64,000 nt of DNA from JBAYIE01 sp041665785 (GTDB taxonomy: Bacteria > Bacteroidota > Bacteroidia > UKL13-3). Of this stretch, positions 8,492 through 18,400 are shown in pieces; the stretch's first letter is position 1; every line of letters begins with the position of its first letter. The stretch is from the NCBI GenBank assembly GCA_041665785.1, contig JBAYIE010000015.1:1-64000 (forward strand), read 5' to 3'. The notes below the pieces were generated by a model, which did no database searches, was not told the origin of the DNA, and saw only the letters and a list, made by a program, of their open reading frames with translations. A program made the position numbers and the translations under genes.

Positions 8492-11400
8492 TTACTGACA
8501 AAATGAAACGCGATGTACAATACTGCTGTTCCCGGTTAGGATTCTTATTAAATACGTTCCATTCGGAACAGTGATACCATCCATGTTTCGGGCATCCCAA
8601 ACTACCGCTGTCGGAATAGTGAGTGCAGAATACTGCCACCGTTGAATCAGCTTGCCATTCAACGCATATATTTCAACTGCAACAGGATTGTTTTCAGAAG
8701 TTGTCATCAACGGAATATTCAAAACATGTACAAACGGATTCGGATATGGTTTTAAAATTGCACTATTGCTGATTGATCCACCGATACCTGTTGTGGTAGC
8801 CTCAATAGAAACCAGTCCACCACTTACTTCCTGAATGCGATTGTTTTCATTGGCAAGAAACCGGTTGATGCTTATAGCTGTCACAGCCGATTGTGTTACA
8901 TCGCTTTTAACCCTGAACGTAACAAATACCAGATCCCCTTTATTCTCCAGATAATTGGCGGATGCCAGTGCAAACATCAGATTGCCGCCGGCTACATCAG
9001 ATGAAGCCAACAGGTTTAATCCGGCAGTATATGCTCCTGATTTCCATTCAATCAATTCAAGCAAACGGTTATCGTATTGCAGATGAAGATCCAGCGACAT
9101 GGCCTGATCCACATCGTACACATGTACCGGAACAATAAATAATTCGCCGGCTTTCACCGATTTATTCTCGATTTTCAGACTGGCAAAGGCCGGTGTCAAT
9201 CCGGTTTTAAACAATTCTTCGGCTGGGAAGGAATGGATCCGGTCTACCACAAATTGCAGTACCAGAGATGCATCAAATGCTGTAATTCCGGCAGATCCTG
9301 AAACATCACCCACACGGGTTTGAATCTCATTGAATGTAATTATGCTGACTGCCTTTTGCAAAATGAGTGCTGCATCATACGCCTGCACTTTTCCGTTCAG
9401 ACTTACATCACCCATAACTGGATTTTGAGCATCAATTATGCGGAACGGATTGTAATCCACTTCGTCAGAAACTTTATCGCCTGTTCCTCCCGGATTGGAT
9501 GAATGGGTTGGTCCGTTGTTTTCATTCCACCAGCAATTCTCGGCATTGATCGTAAAGGATTTATCGACATTGTTTATGCCATAATTATAGTTATTCATAA
9601 AATCACAGTTACTCACAACCGGATTGGAAGCTCCTGTCAGATGCAAACCTTCCTGATTCCAGCTAAAGAGTGAATTAGAAACAGATGGACTCTTACTGGT
9701 TACATTCAAACCATAATTGGCATGATTCACTACTACATTTTTAAATCGACACAATGTGTTAATTGCCTGATTGTTGATAATGATGCCTTCCCAATTCTGA
9801 TTGTATATGGAAGGCTTCGTATCGTTAGAGTCTGCATTGGTATCTCCACCATAAAAGTCATCGGTTATCACGGTAAACACGATGATGCTGTCGGCTGTGA
9901 ATCCACCTTCGGCGATTAATCCCTTATTTACAGTTAAAGCATTGCGCGTAAATTTACAAACAACACCGGGAGCAATAGTCAAGGTAGCACCCGAACCGAT
10001 GGTAAATCCATCAAAAAGGTAAGGAATGTTTGGAATTCCGGCAAAATTGCGTTTGGTAAGAGTAACATCCTGCGATAAGGTTTCGTTCAGAATTCCGATT
10101 CCGCGGAAAGTGTGTTCACCCGAAATAGTATTATTCACAGTTGAAGAAGGATAGGACAAAATAGATGTATACATTGGATAACCGTTTTTGTATTCACCCC
10201 AATAGCTATGGTATTCAAACATATTATCAAACCTGCAATTGGTAAGTAAAGGTTGCGATACACCGGTCAGAAATAAACCATAAACAGATCTTTGGAATGT
10301 ACAGGAATCGATTAGCGGAGATGCCGAATTTAATTGCAGATCGGTACGCTGATAACGGAAAATAGTATTTCGTATAATGCTTGCATCATCGCTGATATCT
10401 TCAAACTGCAATGCTATCTTATCGTTGATATTGTCTTTCGGATCCTGCAGGTTTCCATCCAATCGGGTATCCATCGGACTTCCATATGCGTCATCAGCAA
10501 TACATGTAAATACGATTGGCGATGTACGCGTACCGTTAAGCAACAATTTACCATTCACTCTCCAGTCGCCGCCTTTAAATACAATACCGGCCGGAACCGT
10601 AATTGTTGTACCTGAATTGACAACAATGGTACCTAAACCGATATAGGTGATATTGGAATATCCGGCGAAATTCCGGATAGGCACTGTTGCAGTTTGTGAA
10701 TAGGTTTCGGGAATAATTCCCAATCCAACATTCAGCACATTCGACAAAGTAATATTGATAAATTCCGGTGAAGAGAACATCGACATTTCAACAGGCACTT
10801 TATTGATATTGATAATCTGTGTATTTTTTATAATGGATGAAGTAGATCCCAGAATAGCCAAAGCTGTATGATCTGATTGTTCGATAATGCAACTATCAAT
10901 GGTTACATTGTTTGTACTGTTCAGATTGATTACACCTTCATTCGGATAATAATAATAGTATCGGCCTCCTCCGTATCTGAATACACAATTCTTTAATGTG
11001 CTGCTGAGATTGGACCCGTAGAAACACAATCCATTCCAGTCATTTTTTGAAGGTGAGGTTATATTGCCATCGTTGTTATAATCTCCTCCATACGAATCAT
11101 CCATTTGCGAAGTGAAAATTATTTTATCGGATGCTGTTCCCAGTGCCACAATTGCTCCGTTGATAGTAATGGAACGGGAATATTCGTAATTCGGATAATG
11201 ATTGTTGGATTTAATAACTACCCCTGCCTCTATCGTGAGTGTTGCATCGGCATCGATCACCAGGTGATTGATGAAGTATGCAATATTGCTGATTCCTGCC
11301 AAAGAGCGTTTACGCAGTAAAGCGTTTGATGAAAGTTTATCGTCGATGATCTGGATCCCTTTCGTGGCATTAGCTGTAAAGGTAATATTGGTAAAAGTAG

Positions 11401-14029
11401 GATCGGATGTAAGTGACATTCCGATAGGATCTTTTGTTCCGTTCAACAAATGAATGCTGTCTATGATTGGATTAGAATTTCCAGAAAAACGCAACCCCAT
11501 TCCGCGTGTATTTGCAATAACACAATCATCCATGGATGCTGCTGCACTGTTCCAGTTTACAGCATATCCGCTACCTCGGCCACCAAATTTAAAGTCCGCA
11601 CTACGAATCACTGAGTAACTGTCGTCGCTGGTCATATTGTAACTGATATAATCCCAGTCACCCGATTCCGGTGTAGTAGCATTGCCGTCTCCATTGGTAT
11701 CAAATGGGTTGCCTACATTGTCGTCCTTGATCGAAGTGAATGTAATCCGATTGGATGCATTCCCGAATATTTTCAACCCGCCGTTGATTTCAATACGACG
11801 GTTTTCCATGCATTTGAGTACGATCCCAGCCTCTATGTCTACATTGGAGCCGCTAGCGATGATTAAGTTGTCCAGCAACACATAAGAGATATTCGTAAAA
11901 CCGGAGATATTTCTTTTCTTAATGCTACCATTAGCCATTACATCTTCACCAATAATTCCTATAGCGGTTAATCCTGCATTGGTAAATGTGATTCCGGTAA
12001 ATGTTGGATTGGCTGAAACGGAAATTGCAACCGGAGTCAATGAACTGTTGATGATTTGATTATTGCTCAAAACAGGATTTGAAACCTGATAGCTCATGAT
12101 CCCAATATTGCAATTGCTGATTTTGCAATTAGAAATAGTTGGACTGGCATTGATCATGGTGATCGATCCGTTGTTTTGCCATTGATTGGCATAATTAATC
12201 CAATACAATACCGCATACCGGACATCGCAATAATCCATGACAGAAGAACTAAGGCTTCCCGGAGCAAAAACAACTCCCCCAAAGTCGCCTTTAACCGGCG
12301 ACGATTGTGTTCCATCCTTGTTCAAATCTCCAGGCATACCCGCATTGTCATCCCGTGCTGAAGTCATGATAATATTGCTGTCGGCTGTTCCATTCGCAAA
12401 CAAGGCTCCCTGCACATTGATCTTGTAATAACTGTCGGGAGGCGATTTGATCACGATACCTTTATTGATGGTTAACGTTTTGCCTGCCGGGATAGTAATA
12501 TCTCCCAACAATACATATGTAATATTTGGAATATTGGTTACGCTTCTGATTTTAAGTGTGGCATCGGTTACAATTGAACTGCCGATTACCCCGATACCAT
12601 CATAAACATTGTCCTGAAAGGAGAAAATATTTCCGGTAAACACCGGATCTGCATCGAATGTTAAAGCTATTGGAGTCATTCCGCTCGATCCAAAATTGCA
12701 GCCATTAATTACCGGATATGAATCATCGGTTGCATATACCCCAAAGTAATTGTTGTTGAATGTACATTCGTCAATAAGTGGTGAAGCTCTGTTGATAGAA
12801 ACCCCATGATCAGCAAAACGTATGGCTACTCTTCGCAGGATACATGCCGAGTCGATCGAACCGGAAGAAAAAGTGATCCCGCTCCAGTTTCGCATTTCGG
12901 GACCTGTGGCATTTCCATCGTTATTGGCATCTCCTCCTATATTATCATCCCTGTATGAGGTAAAATAAATTAGCTTACCGGATGATGCATTGGCTATTAA
13001 CTTTCCCTCATGCACATTGATTCCGTTGGAATAAAATTTCAAAATATTTTCATCACTCAATACAAGTTTTCCACCATTGTAAATAGTATAATAGTGTTGA
13101 AAATAGTACGGCAGATCAATAGTAGGCAGAATCATGGTTTTATACAGCGAACTATGATTAATATGTACAACACTGTTTGTGTTTCCTGTAAACGAATTTG
13201 CGGTACCCAGGATGGTTAAATCCGATGGATTCTCATATTCAATGGGTGTAGTGCAACCGGTTATGGTGCAACCGGAAAGTGAAATTCTGCTGTTGTTCAG
13301 GAATAGACCTCTCAGGCAACTATTGATAGTTACACTGGTTAAAGTTACCAATGAATCGTAATTGGTATAAATAGCCGCTTGCGTCATTCCACTGATGGTG
13401 CCTCCTGTTAAGGAACTTGGACTGAAAGGCGACCATTGCGTGAAAACGCCATAATTCGAGTTGGAAAGATTTGTTCCGTTGGTACTGAAACTTCCACCCT
13501 GATTAATGCGAATACAAGCTTGTCCGATATTGTTAATGGTTCCACCGGTTAGATTGGCGGAAGCCACATTATACGACAAGCCATTGATCAAAACTCCGTA
13601 ATACTGGAAGTTGGAAATACTTGTTCCATTGGTTACAAAAGTTCCTTTATTTACCGATATGTATTGCCCATACGATACCTGACATGAAATCATAGTTACA
13701 GATCCTGCCGACATAGGATCGCCGATATTTAAGGTTGTCCACTTGCCTGCTGAAGGCATCGCACTCGATGAGGTAAACACGGTTCCGGTTGCATTCAATG
13801 TTCCCAACACCGACATACCATACCCATCGTTAAATTGAACAACTACTCCGTTTTCAATGGTTAATGTTATACCCGGGCTTATTGAAATGCTCGATGTAAC
13901 AATGTAGGGACTGTTGGCCAATAACCATGTAGCGTTCGCTGAAATGCTACCGCTTACATTGGTGGCTGCCCTGGAGTTCATGAAAAAAGAAACTCCAATA
14001 CACAATAAAAGGATGTGCAGCTTTTTCAT
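8492..14029 (-). CDS. T9SS-secreted beta-helix protein with dockerin and cohesin domains
   Basis: 1845 residues with a signal peptide (about 1-22). Residues ~25-300 and six tandem modules of about 205 residues consist of short right-handed beta-helix repeats (C/S-x-I/F, 'SPLIDxCTF', 'NPVLSNN' types). Each module carries an acidic loop of the form DxNxDG at 367, 568, 777, 983, 1187 (DTRLDG) and 1396 (DTNADS, Gly lost). Near the C-terminus lie a type I dockerin pair (GDVSLNGKVQAYDAALILQ, from 1540; GDVSGSAGITAFDASLVLQ, from 1574), a cohesin domain (about 1614-1742) and a T9SS type A signal (from about 1759, PYPNPF). Beta-helix proteins with this architecture often bind or cleave polysaccharide, but no catalytic residues are recognisable. 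It likely forms an operon with the cohesin-repeat gene 26 bases downstream. Confidence 0.88.
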   Translation of the reverse strand: MKKLHILLLCIGVSFFMNSRAATNVSGSISANATWLLANSPYIVTSSISISPGITLTIENGVVVQFNDGYGMSVLGTLNATGTVFTSSSAMPSAGKWTTLNIGDPMSAGSVTMISCQVSYGQYISVNKGTFVTNGTSISNFQYYGVLINGLSYNVASANLTGGTINNIGQACIRINQGGSFSTNGTNLSNSNYGVFTQWSPFSPSSLTGGTISGMTQAAIYTNYDSLVTLTSVTINSCLRGLFLNNSRISLSGCTITGCTTPIEYENPSDLTILGTANSFTGNTNSVVHINHSSLYKTMILPTIDLPYYFQHYYTIYNGGKLVLSDENILKFYSNGINVHEGKLIANASSGKLIYFTSYRDDNIGGDANNDGNATGPEMRNWSGITFSSGSIDSACILRRVAIRFADHGVSINRASPLIDECTFNNNYFGVYATDDSYPVINGCNFGSSGMTPIALTFDADPVFTGNIFSFQDNVYDGIGVIGSSIVTDATLKIRSVTNIPNITYVLLGDITIPAGKTLTINKGIVIKSPPDSYYKINVQGALFANGTADSNIIMTSARDDNAGMPGDLNKDGTQSSPVKGDFGGVVFAPGSLSSSVMDYCDVRYAVLYWINYANQWQNNGSITMINASPTISNCKISNCNIGIMSYQVSNPVLSNNQIINSSLTPVAISVSANPTFTGITFTNAGLTAIGIIGEDVMANGSIKKRNISGFTNISYVLLDNLIIASGSNVDIEAGIVLKCMENRRIEINGGLKIFGNASNRITFTSIKDDNVGNPFDTNGDGNATTPESGDWDYISYNMTSDDSYSVIRSADFKFGGRGSGYAVNWNSAAASMDDCVIANTRGMGLRFSGNSNPIIDSIHLLNGTKDPIGMSLTSDPTFTNITFTANATKGIQIIDDKLSSNALLRKRSLAGISNIAYFINHLVIDADATLTIEAGVVIKSNNHYPNYEYSRSITINGAIVALGTASDKIIFTSQMDDSYGGDYNNDGNITSPSKNDWNGLCFYGSNLSSTLKNCVFRYGGGRYYYYYPNEGVINLNSTNNVTIDSCIIEQSDHTALAILGSTSSIIKNTQIININKVPVEMSMFSSPEFINITLSNVLNVGLGIIPETYSQTATVPIRNFAGYSNITYIGLGTIVVNSGTTITVPAGIVFKGGDWRVNGKLLLNGTRTSPIVFTCIADDAYGSPMDTRLDGNLQDPKDNINDKIALQFEDISDDASIIRNTIFRYQRTDLQLNSASPLIDSCTFQRSVYGLFLTGVSQPLLTNCRFDNMFEYHSYWGEYKNGYPMYTSILSYPSSTVNNTISGEHTFRGIGILNETLSQDVTLTKRNFAGIPNIPYLFDGFTIGSGATLTIAPGVVCKFTRNALTVNKGLIAEGGFTADSIIVFTVITDDFYGGDTNADSNDTKPSIYNQNWEGIIINNQAINTLCRFKNVVVNHANYGLNVTSKSPSVSNSLFSWNQEGLHLTGASNPVVSNCDFMNNYNYGINNVDKSFTINAENCWWNENNGPTHSSNPGGTGDKVSDEVDYNPFRIIDAQNPVMGDVSLNGKVQAYDAALILQKAVSIITFNEIQTRVGDVSGSAGITAFDASLVLQFVVDRIHSFPAEELFKTGLTPAFASLKIENKSVKAGELFIVPVHVYDVDQAMSLDLHLQYDNRLLELIEWKSGAYTAGLNLLASSDVAGGNLMFALASANYLENKGDLVFVTFRVKSDVTQSAVTAISINRFLANENNRIQEVSGGLVSIEATTTGIGGSISNSAILKPYPNPFVHVLNIPLMTTSENNPVAVEIYALNGKLIQRWQYSALTIPTAVVWDARNMDGITVPNGTYLIRILTGNSSIVHRVSFCQ

Positions 14030-14054
14030 ATTTCGGGGATTAAAATTTATAAAA

Positions 14055-14125
14055 GGTTACAGGGTTGTAACCAAAATTCTCATGCAAGTTAGAGCCTGAT
14101 AATGCGTAGGTGTTCCGGTCAGGCT
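14055..14125 (-). promoter_or_regulatory. paired hairpins in the leader of the dockerin/cohesin operon
   Basis: Two inverted repeats precede the start at 14029. GGTTACA/TGTAACC (14055-14072) has a 4-base loop; AGCCTGA/TCAGGCT (14093-14125) has a 19-base loop. They could form in the mRNA leader or act as DNA operators. No recognised riboswitch class fits, and no U-tract follows either stem. Confidence 0.35.
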
Positions 14126-14289
14126 TAAATTGTGAATCAACTAATGAATTGATTTATTGTACTTTAAATAAGTGACTCAATGATATAAATCAAAAGAATT
14201 CGGAACGATAAATGCGTTTGTGCTTAAAGATAAAAAAGCTATTGAAATAGTAAAATGCCGGAGTAAAAGCGGTTTGTAAAATTCCGCAC

Positions 14290-14454
14290 TTAGTCTAACC
14301 GGATGCATTGCTTGTGTGACAGTTTTGCTACAGTAGTACATGCTTTTTCCATGCCTGCAACAGTATTAATCTGGCGAAAATGCAGTTTGCACTTTGATGA
14401 TTCCATATTGAATGAAAACAAACAGGTAAATAGGAGGATCAGAAATCTTAACAT
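14290..14454 (-). CDS. possible 54-residue secreted Cys-containing peptide
   Basis: An ATG at 14454 opens a 54-codon frame ending TAA at 14290-14292. The first 17 residues (MLRFLILLFTCLFSFNM) look like a signal peptide: a basic residue, then a hydrophobic core. The remaining ~37 residues are hydrophilic and basic, with Cys22, Cys39 and Cys50. Cys11 lies in the hydrophobic core, but LFTC is a poor lipobox. It lies alone in an otherwise empty gap between two divergent units. I do not recognise it. No clear ribosome binding site precedes it, so it could be a chance frame. Confidence 0.33.
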   Translation of the reverse strand: MLRFLILLFTCLFSFNMESSKCKLHFRQINTVAGMEKACTTVAKLSHKQCIRLD

Positions 14455-14842
14455 AAATTGATCAATGGGTTGAATTACTCTGCTTAGATAAGAATTGGCT
14501 GATACTGTTTAATGCCTCTTTCCCGTTTTTTCTGAATGACATTATACCCTTTGTTTTTACAACAGACATGAGTGCACGGATAGGATATCAAATCCGCTCA
14601 GGTTGTGTTATGCGCTTTTTGAAGTTAGCTCAACGCATGATTTGAATTAAACGTATGGTGATTGGATTGAATGCTCCAATTAGATGATATCTATCTTATT
14701 TTCAATTAATTATATAATATTCAGGTTTGCTTGAAGACCCCTTAAACAGCATACAAAACCTGTAAAATCAAGCCTTCAATATTCCCGAACATTTACTATT
14801 TTAGCGGCCTTATCGGAATTTCAACTTACATCCAAGAATCAC
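14455..14842. other. AT-rich intergenic stretch before ruvA
   Basis: Nothing coding is seen here on either strand. The region should hold the ruvA-sprA promoter, but I find no convincing TTG-N19-21-TAnnTTTG pair. No tRNA, small RNA fold or mobile-element end is recognisable. Confidence 0.4.
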
Positions 14843-15427
14843 GTGATTGCTCATATTGACGGAAAACTCGTAACCAAAACCCCCGCCTATGTGGTCATTG
14901 AATGTGCAGGGGTTGGGTATATGATTCATATTTCCATGCATACCTACGATCAATTGGGAAATTCCGAAAAGCAAAAATTGTTTACCCATCTTATCGTCAA
15001 AGAAGACAGCCATACTTTGTTTGGCTTTGCCGATGAAGATGAACGACAGCTATTCATTCACCTGATTTCGGTAAGCGGGGTAGGTCCCAATACAGCGCGC
15101 CTCATGCTTTCATCCCTTAGGCCTGCCGAAATTCGTGAAGCAATAATGCTGGAAAACTGGGCGTTAATCAAAACAGTCAAGGGGATTGGAGAAAAAACCG
15201 CCCAAAAAGTAGTGATTGAACTTAAGAACAAAGTGAAACGCGGTGATGGTAATGCTACATCCATGTTTAGCAGCGGCCGCGGTTCATTAGCCGATGAGGC
15301 ATTGGCGGCTCTGATGATGTTAGGCTTTTCGAAAGCCGAAGCAGAAAAAGGAATTACCAGGGTTAAACAACAAAATCCCGATTACTCAGTAGAGGAGTTG
15401 GTTAAAAATACATTAAAAATCATTTGA
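14843..15427 (+). CDS. ruvA: Holliday junction branch migration protein RuvA
   Basis: 194 residues, the usual RuvA length. The N-terminal OB-fold (MIAHIDGKLV...YVVIECAGVGYMIHIS) is followed by the tandem helix-hairpin-helix motifs SVSGVGPNTARLMLSSL and VKGIGEKTAQKVVIELKNK that contact the Holliday junction, then a C-terminal three-helix domain (LADEALAALMMLGFSKAEAEKGI) that binds RuvB. RuvA tetramers hold the junction in square-planar form for the RuvB motor. The start is GTG at 14843, fixed by alignment of the first residues with the family. sprA begins 17 bases after the stop; this ruvA-sprA order is common in Bacteroidota, so the pair probably shares a transcript. Confidence 0.97.
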   Translation: MIAHIDGKLVTKTPAYVVIECAGVGYMIHISMHTYDQLGNSEKQKLFTHLIVKEDSHTLFGFADEDERQLFIHLISVSGVGPNTARLMLSSLRPAEIREAIMLENWALIKTVKGIGEKTAQKVVIELKNKVKRGDGNATSMFSSGRGSLADEALAALMMLGFSKAEAEKGITRVKQQNPDYSVEELVKNTLKII

Positions 15428-15444
15428 TGGCGCACGTCTACTAG

Positions 15445-18400
15445 TTGAGTAGTTCAGGTTTTAAACACATATCGTTATCGATTGCCTTGGCTTTCCTCGT
15501 AAATTTAGTTTGGGGAGCTCCTGCTGAAATATTGCCTGAATTTTCTGAAACGAAACTGTCGGCCTTACCCAATTATCTGGCTCCCCCTGATTCATCAGAT
15601 GAAGATACTTCGCGTATCAAATTAAGGTACCCGATCCGTGACCGGAAACCATATGAACGTACCAGTCCGCGTAATCCTTTCGACCTGGGCGAACCTTCTG
15701 CAGTTAAAAACAAATACGTTCTTGATCCCGAAACCAATTCCTACAACTACTCATCTACCATAGGCAACCAACCGTATCGGTTACCGGCTACTGTTTCTAT
15801 CAAAGACAAACTGAAAGAAGACAGCAAACAGGGTAATGAATCTTATTTCAGGCAACGTGCTCAGGCCAATAATTTTGCCAGTGGCAGCGGAATCATTCCT
15901 CCTTTGAAACTCGGACCCAAAGTTTTTGAACGCATTTTTGGTAGCGGCATTGTCGACATACGACCACGCGGTACAGCTGAACTCATTTTTCAGGGATTGT
16001 TCAATACAGTTCGCAATCCTGCATTTCCGCCTCAACAACAAACCACCGGTCAGTTCGATTTCCGCCAGAAAATCCAATTGAATGTGCAGGGTAGCATTGG
16101 CGACAAACTTAAGGTCAATATCAACTATGACACCGAGGCTACTTTCGATTTTGAAAACCAGGTAAAGCTGGACTACTCCGGTAAAGACGATGATATTCTC
16201 AAGAAAATTGAATTGGGAAATGTGAGTTTACCTCTTACTTCATCCTTGATTCAGGGAAGTCAGAGTTTGTTTGGAGTAAAAACAGAAATGCAATTCGGGA
16301 AATTAAAAGTGACCAGCATTTTTACCCAGCAAAGAGGAAAAACAACGGAAACAGAAATTACCGGCGGTGCACAAACTTCGAAATTTGATATTCAATCCGA
16401 CAATTACGATTACAACCGTCATTATTTTCTGGGTCAATATTTTCGTGATCATTACGACGAATGGATGCGTGGTTTACCTATAGTTGGTTCACCCGTGATC
16501 ATCAATCGTGTGGAAGTATGGGTAACCAATCGTTCGGGATCGTTTGACGGTTCACGCGATGTAATCGGTTTTGAAGATTTGGGCGAAACCGATAAACGCG
16601 ATAATAAAAACTGGGTGGTCAATCCTGCGTATGAAGGTCCTGAAAATCGTACGAACAGTCTGTTTGATTACCTGAAAGGGAAAGGTATCAATCCGGATAC
16701 AGCCCGGTTGAGAGCCAGTTCAACTGTACAAAACGAATTGATCCGTAATCAATCGGCAACCGGATTACAACCGATCACCCAATTTCAGATGATCAGCTAT
16801 GCGCGATTACTGAATCAAAATGATTTCTCTTTCAACTCGCGGCTTGGCTATATTTCCCTCAATCAAACACTGAACAACGATGATGTTTTATGCGTCGCCT
16901 ATGAATATACCTTAAACGGGAAAACATACCGTGTGGGTGAATTCACCACAGATATCCCGCAAAACCAACTAACCCCGAATGTGCTTTTCCTGAAAATGCT
17001 GAAAGGTCCATCGCTTCGTCCGGATTTACCCATCTGGGATCTGATGATGAAAAATGTGTATTCACTCGGGACTTATGGCATTCAAACCAAAGATTTTAAA
17101 CTGAGCATTGTTTACGCTGACGATCCATCAGGCGCCGACCTGAATTATATTCCGATTCAGGGAGAACCCGGCTTAACCGGCAAACCTCTGATTCAGGTGA
17201 TGAATCTGGATAATGTAAATACCCAACAGGAAAAAGCACCCGACGGATTGTTCGATTTCTACGAAGGCTTAACCATCAACTCACAGCAAGGCCGGATTTT
17301 CTTTCCGGTAGTAGAACCTTTCGGATCATACCTGCAATCCCGCTTTCAGGTCAATCCGACAAAAGCACGGTATTATTGTTACTTCGAATTGTATGATTCC
17401 ACGCGTTTTGCTGCATCACAATTGCCCCAATACAATAAATTTTTTCTGAGAGGAACCTTTCAGGGGCAATCCAGTTCGGAGGTTTCTCTCAACTCAACCA
17501 ATATTCCAAGAGGTTCTGTGCGTGTTACGGCCAATGGGGCTCCGTTAACAGAAAACATAGATTATACGGTGGATTACAATATTGGCCGTGTGAAAATCTT
17601 AAATACCAGCTTGCTCAACTCTGGTGCAGTTATCAAAGTTTCTTCTGAAAGCAATTCACTTTTCAGCATACAACAAAAAACGCTGATGGGTACACGCCTC
17701 GATTACAAATTGAGCAATGACATTTTATTGGGTGGAACGCTGTTGTATCTCAACGAACGTCCCCTCACTCCTAAGGTAAACCTGGGAGAAGAGCCTATAT
17801 CCAATGTGATGATAGGATTGGATGGAAGTTACAAATCCGAATCGCGTGTACTAACTAAAATAGTAGATCGTATTCCTTTCATCGATACCAAAGAAAAGTC
17901 GCAGGTAACCATTGCCGGTGAATACGCCCATTTGTTTCCGGGTGTGCAAAGTTCACTGGCACAAAGTGGAACAGCCTATCTCGACGATTTCGAAAACAGC
18001 GAATCACAAATCGATTTGCGCATGGGCAATAACTGGGTATTGGCAAGTACACCACAAGGTCAGCCCGATCGTTTTCCTGAAGGCAATTTTCTGGATAATC
18101 TGGCCTATGGATACCGGCGTGCAAATCTGGCCTGGTATAGCATCGCAACTACATTCTATGCGAGAAATAGTTTTACCCCTCAACATATTCAAGACGACAA
18201 TAATATGCTCTCTGATCATCGCATGCGTCAGGTAGATGTTTCTGAAATTTATCCGAACCGGCAATTGCAGGCAGGTATGCCAACCAATATTCCAACATTC
18301 GATCTGGCCTATTTTCCAAAAGAACGTGGACCCTATAACTACAATGCCAATCCAACAGAAGTAAATGCAGGCGACACCTTGTTGAAACCAACTGAAAACT

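Noticed and set aside
8466..8639. Upstream extension of the cohesin-repeat gene to 8639 (58 extra residues)
   Set aside because: It overlaps the last codons of the upstream gene and has no signal features, whereas the ATG at 8465 starts a clear signal peptide.
8492..14029. Pectate lyase or other polysaccharide lyase activity of the beta-helix protein
   Set aside because: The fold is compatible, but no catalytic residue pattern of a lyase family could be recognised.
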